The position numbers and the translations under genes were made by a program. DNA of 64,000 bases from CAWAMR01 sp963783095 (GTDB taxonomy: Bacteria > Planctomycetota > Planctomycetia > Gemmatales > Gemmataceae): assembly GCA_963783095.1 (NCBI GenBank), contig CAWAMR010000001.1, positions 310,001-374,000 on the forward strand, written 5' to 3'. Below the pieces are notes generated by a model, which worked only from the letters and a program-made list of their open reading frames with translations, searched no databases and had not been told where the DNA came from. Each line of letters opens with the position of its first letter. Position 1 is the first letter of the stretch. Of the stretch, positions 63,294 through 64,000 are shown piece by piece.

Positions 63294-64000
63294 ATGGCTC
63301 TCTACCGCAACTCTCTTCGCCATCGCCCCAGGCACGGCGTCATCCTGATGGTGGTCGTCGTCATGCTGGCACTCTTTGCCGTGATCGGCGTGGCCTTCGT
63401 GCTCTATGCCGAGGCCGAAGCCAATGCTTCGCGCTTACCGCGAATCGCAGGCGCACTCCCACACCAATTCGCCGGCCGGCAACGGCGGCGACACCAATGA
63501 TGCCGCCCCGATCCCAACCGATATCTTCAACGCGGCAATGACCCAGTTTCTTTTCGATTTGCCCGATGATCCAACCGGCGTTTACAGTATGTTTCGAGGG
63601 TACAGCCTGGCGCGAACTGCGTTCGGTCTGAACTATACCGGCACGCCACTGTCCCCGATTTACGCAGGGAACAGCATTCCCTTCAACGGCATCGGCACCA
63701 TTCAAGACACGACCTACCTTCCATCTGGGCTAGGGTTATCCAATCGTTCTCAGGTTGTGAACAATGCATACTATCCGTTGGATGGCGTCTTGTTTGACCC
63801 GGAGCGCATCGGTTATCGCACGAAACCCAGCGATACCACCTGGAACGGCGGCCTGACCGCCAGCCAAAACTACTTCCCGGCCAATGCCTCGTATACCTAC
63901 CCCGATGCCAAGGATCTATACCTCGCTGCCGTCGATCCGACCAGTGGGCAGGTTCTGGTTCCATCGTTCTATCGCCCGTGGATCTTCGGCGCGCTCAACC
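63294..64000 (+). CDS. Pilus-associated protein (PilX-like), N-terminal part, one frameshift, runs off the window
   Basis: At least 235 residues. Start ATG at 63294 with GAGGAG upstream. A hydrophobic helix (GVILMVVVVMLALFAVIGVA) follows a basic N-terminus (RHRPRHG), like PilX-type minor-pilin proteins. The frame changes near 63430 to AYRESQAHSHTNSPAGNGGD, then TQFLFDLPDDPTGVYSMFRG and DPERIGYRTKPSDTTWNGG. It lacks the FTLIE motif but has the Glu-rich helix end (YAEAEANASR). It continues past the window. Confidence 0.75.

Overview
The window looks like chromosome from a planctomycete, most probably a Gemmataceae-type organism. The evidence is family content: a DUF1501 Tat-exported protein, a planctomycete ECF sigma factor beside a Ser/Thr kinase with a TPR tail, a Uma2 endonuclease, a secreted squalene-cyclase-like repeat protein, a Gemmata-style MIELTEQQ antitoxin, and a pilus/pseudopilus operon full of prepilins. 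The identification rests on gene families, not on a database search.

Layout. 0-6.6 kb: end of a TPR protein, a zinc-finger methyltransferase, a giant kinase/TPR protein and its ECF sigma factor. 6.8-8.7 kb: a Met/Lys-rich MXKDX lipoprotein, a cytochrome b subunit and a Tat-exported molybdopterin oxidoreductase, resembling the MrpX/YedZ/YedY methionine-oxidation defence module. 8.8-16.2 kb: a detoxification-type block (SDRs, alpha/beta hydrolases, FAD disulfide reductase, AraC regulator, aldo/keto reductase). 16.5-19 kb: an ECF42-type sigma factor with two YCII/DGPF proteins. 19-29 kb: metallophosphoesterase, ABC transporter, thiolase, Uma2, an AlkD-like HEAT protein, a decayed PIN toxin pair and esterases. 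29-35 kb: small hypothetical genes, a Tyr-rich secreted protein, DUF1501, a retropepsin-like gene and toxin-antitoxin genes, one pair flanked by attC-like motifs. 35-37 kb: a redoxin/cytochrome c/copper monooxygenase fusion. 38.4-41.3 kb: a bufferin-like RiPP cluster: Cys-rich precursor, DUF692/MNIO enzyme, DUF2063 partner. 41.4-50.2 kb: MMPL transporter, patatin, HEAT protein, squalene-cyclase-like protein, DNA glycosylase. 50.5-64 kb: a type IV pilus / type II secretion operon (two PilB/GspE ATPases, PilT, PilC/GspF and at least six prepilin-type proteins).

Two window-wide features matter. First, about two dozen genes are interrupted by single-base frameshifts while their family motifs remain intact in adjacent frames. 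This clusters at 8.8-16 kb and 51.8-63.5 kb and looks more like consensus error than decay. I therefore give merged coordinates for these genes. Second, many intergenic spaces carry palindromic or tandem repeats: AGTGGTC/AGTGTTC heptamer hairpins, GTACTCCTCACGC palindromes, 25-62 bp inverted repeats, and a 68-bp tandem triplicate inside the RiPP cluster. Some of them run into coding ends.
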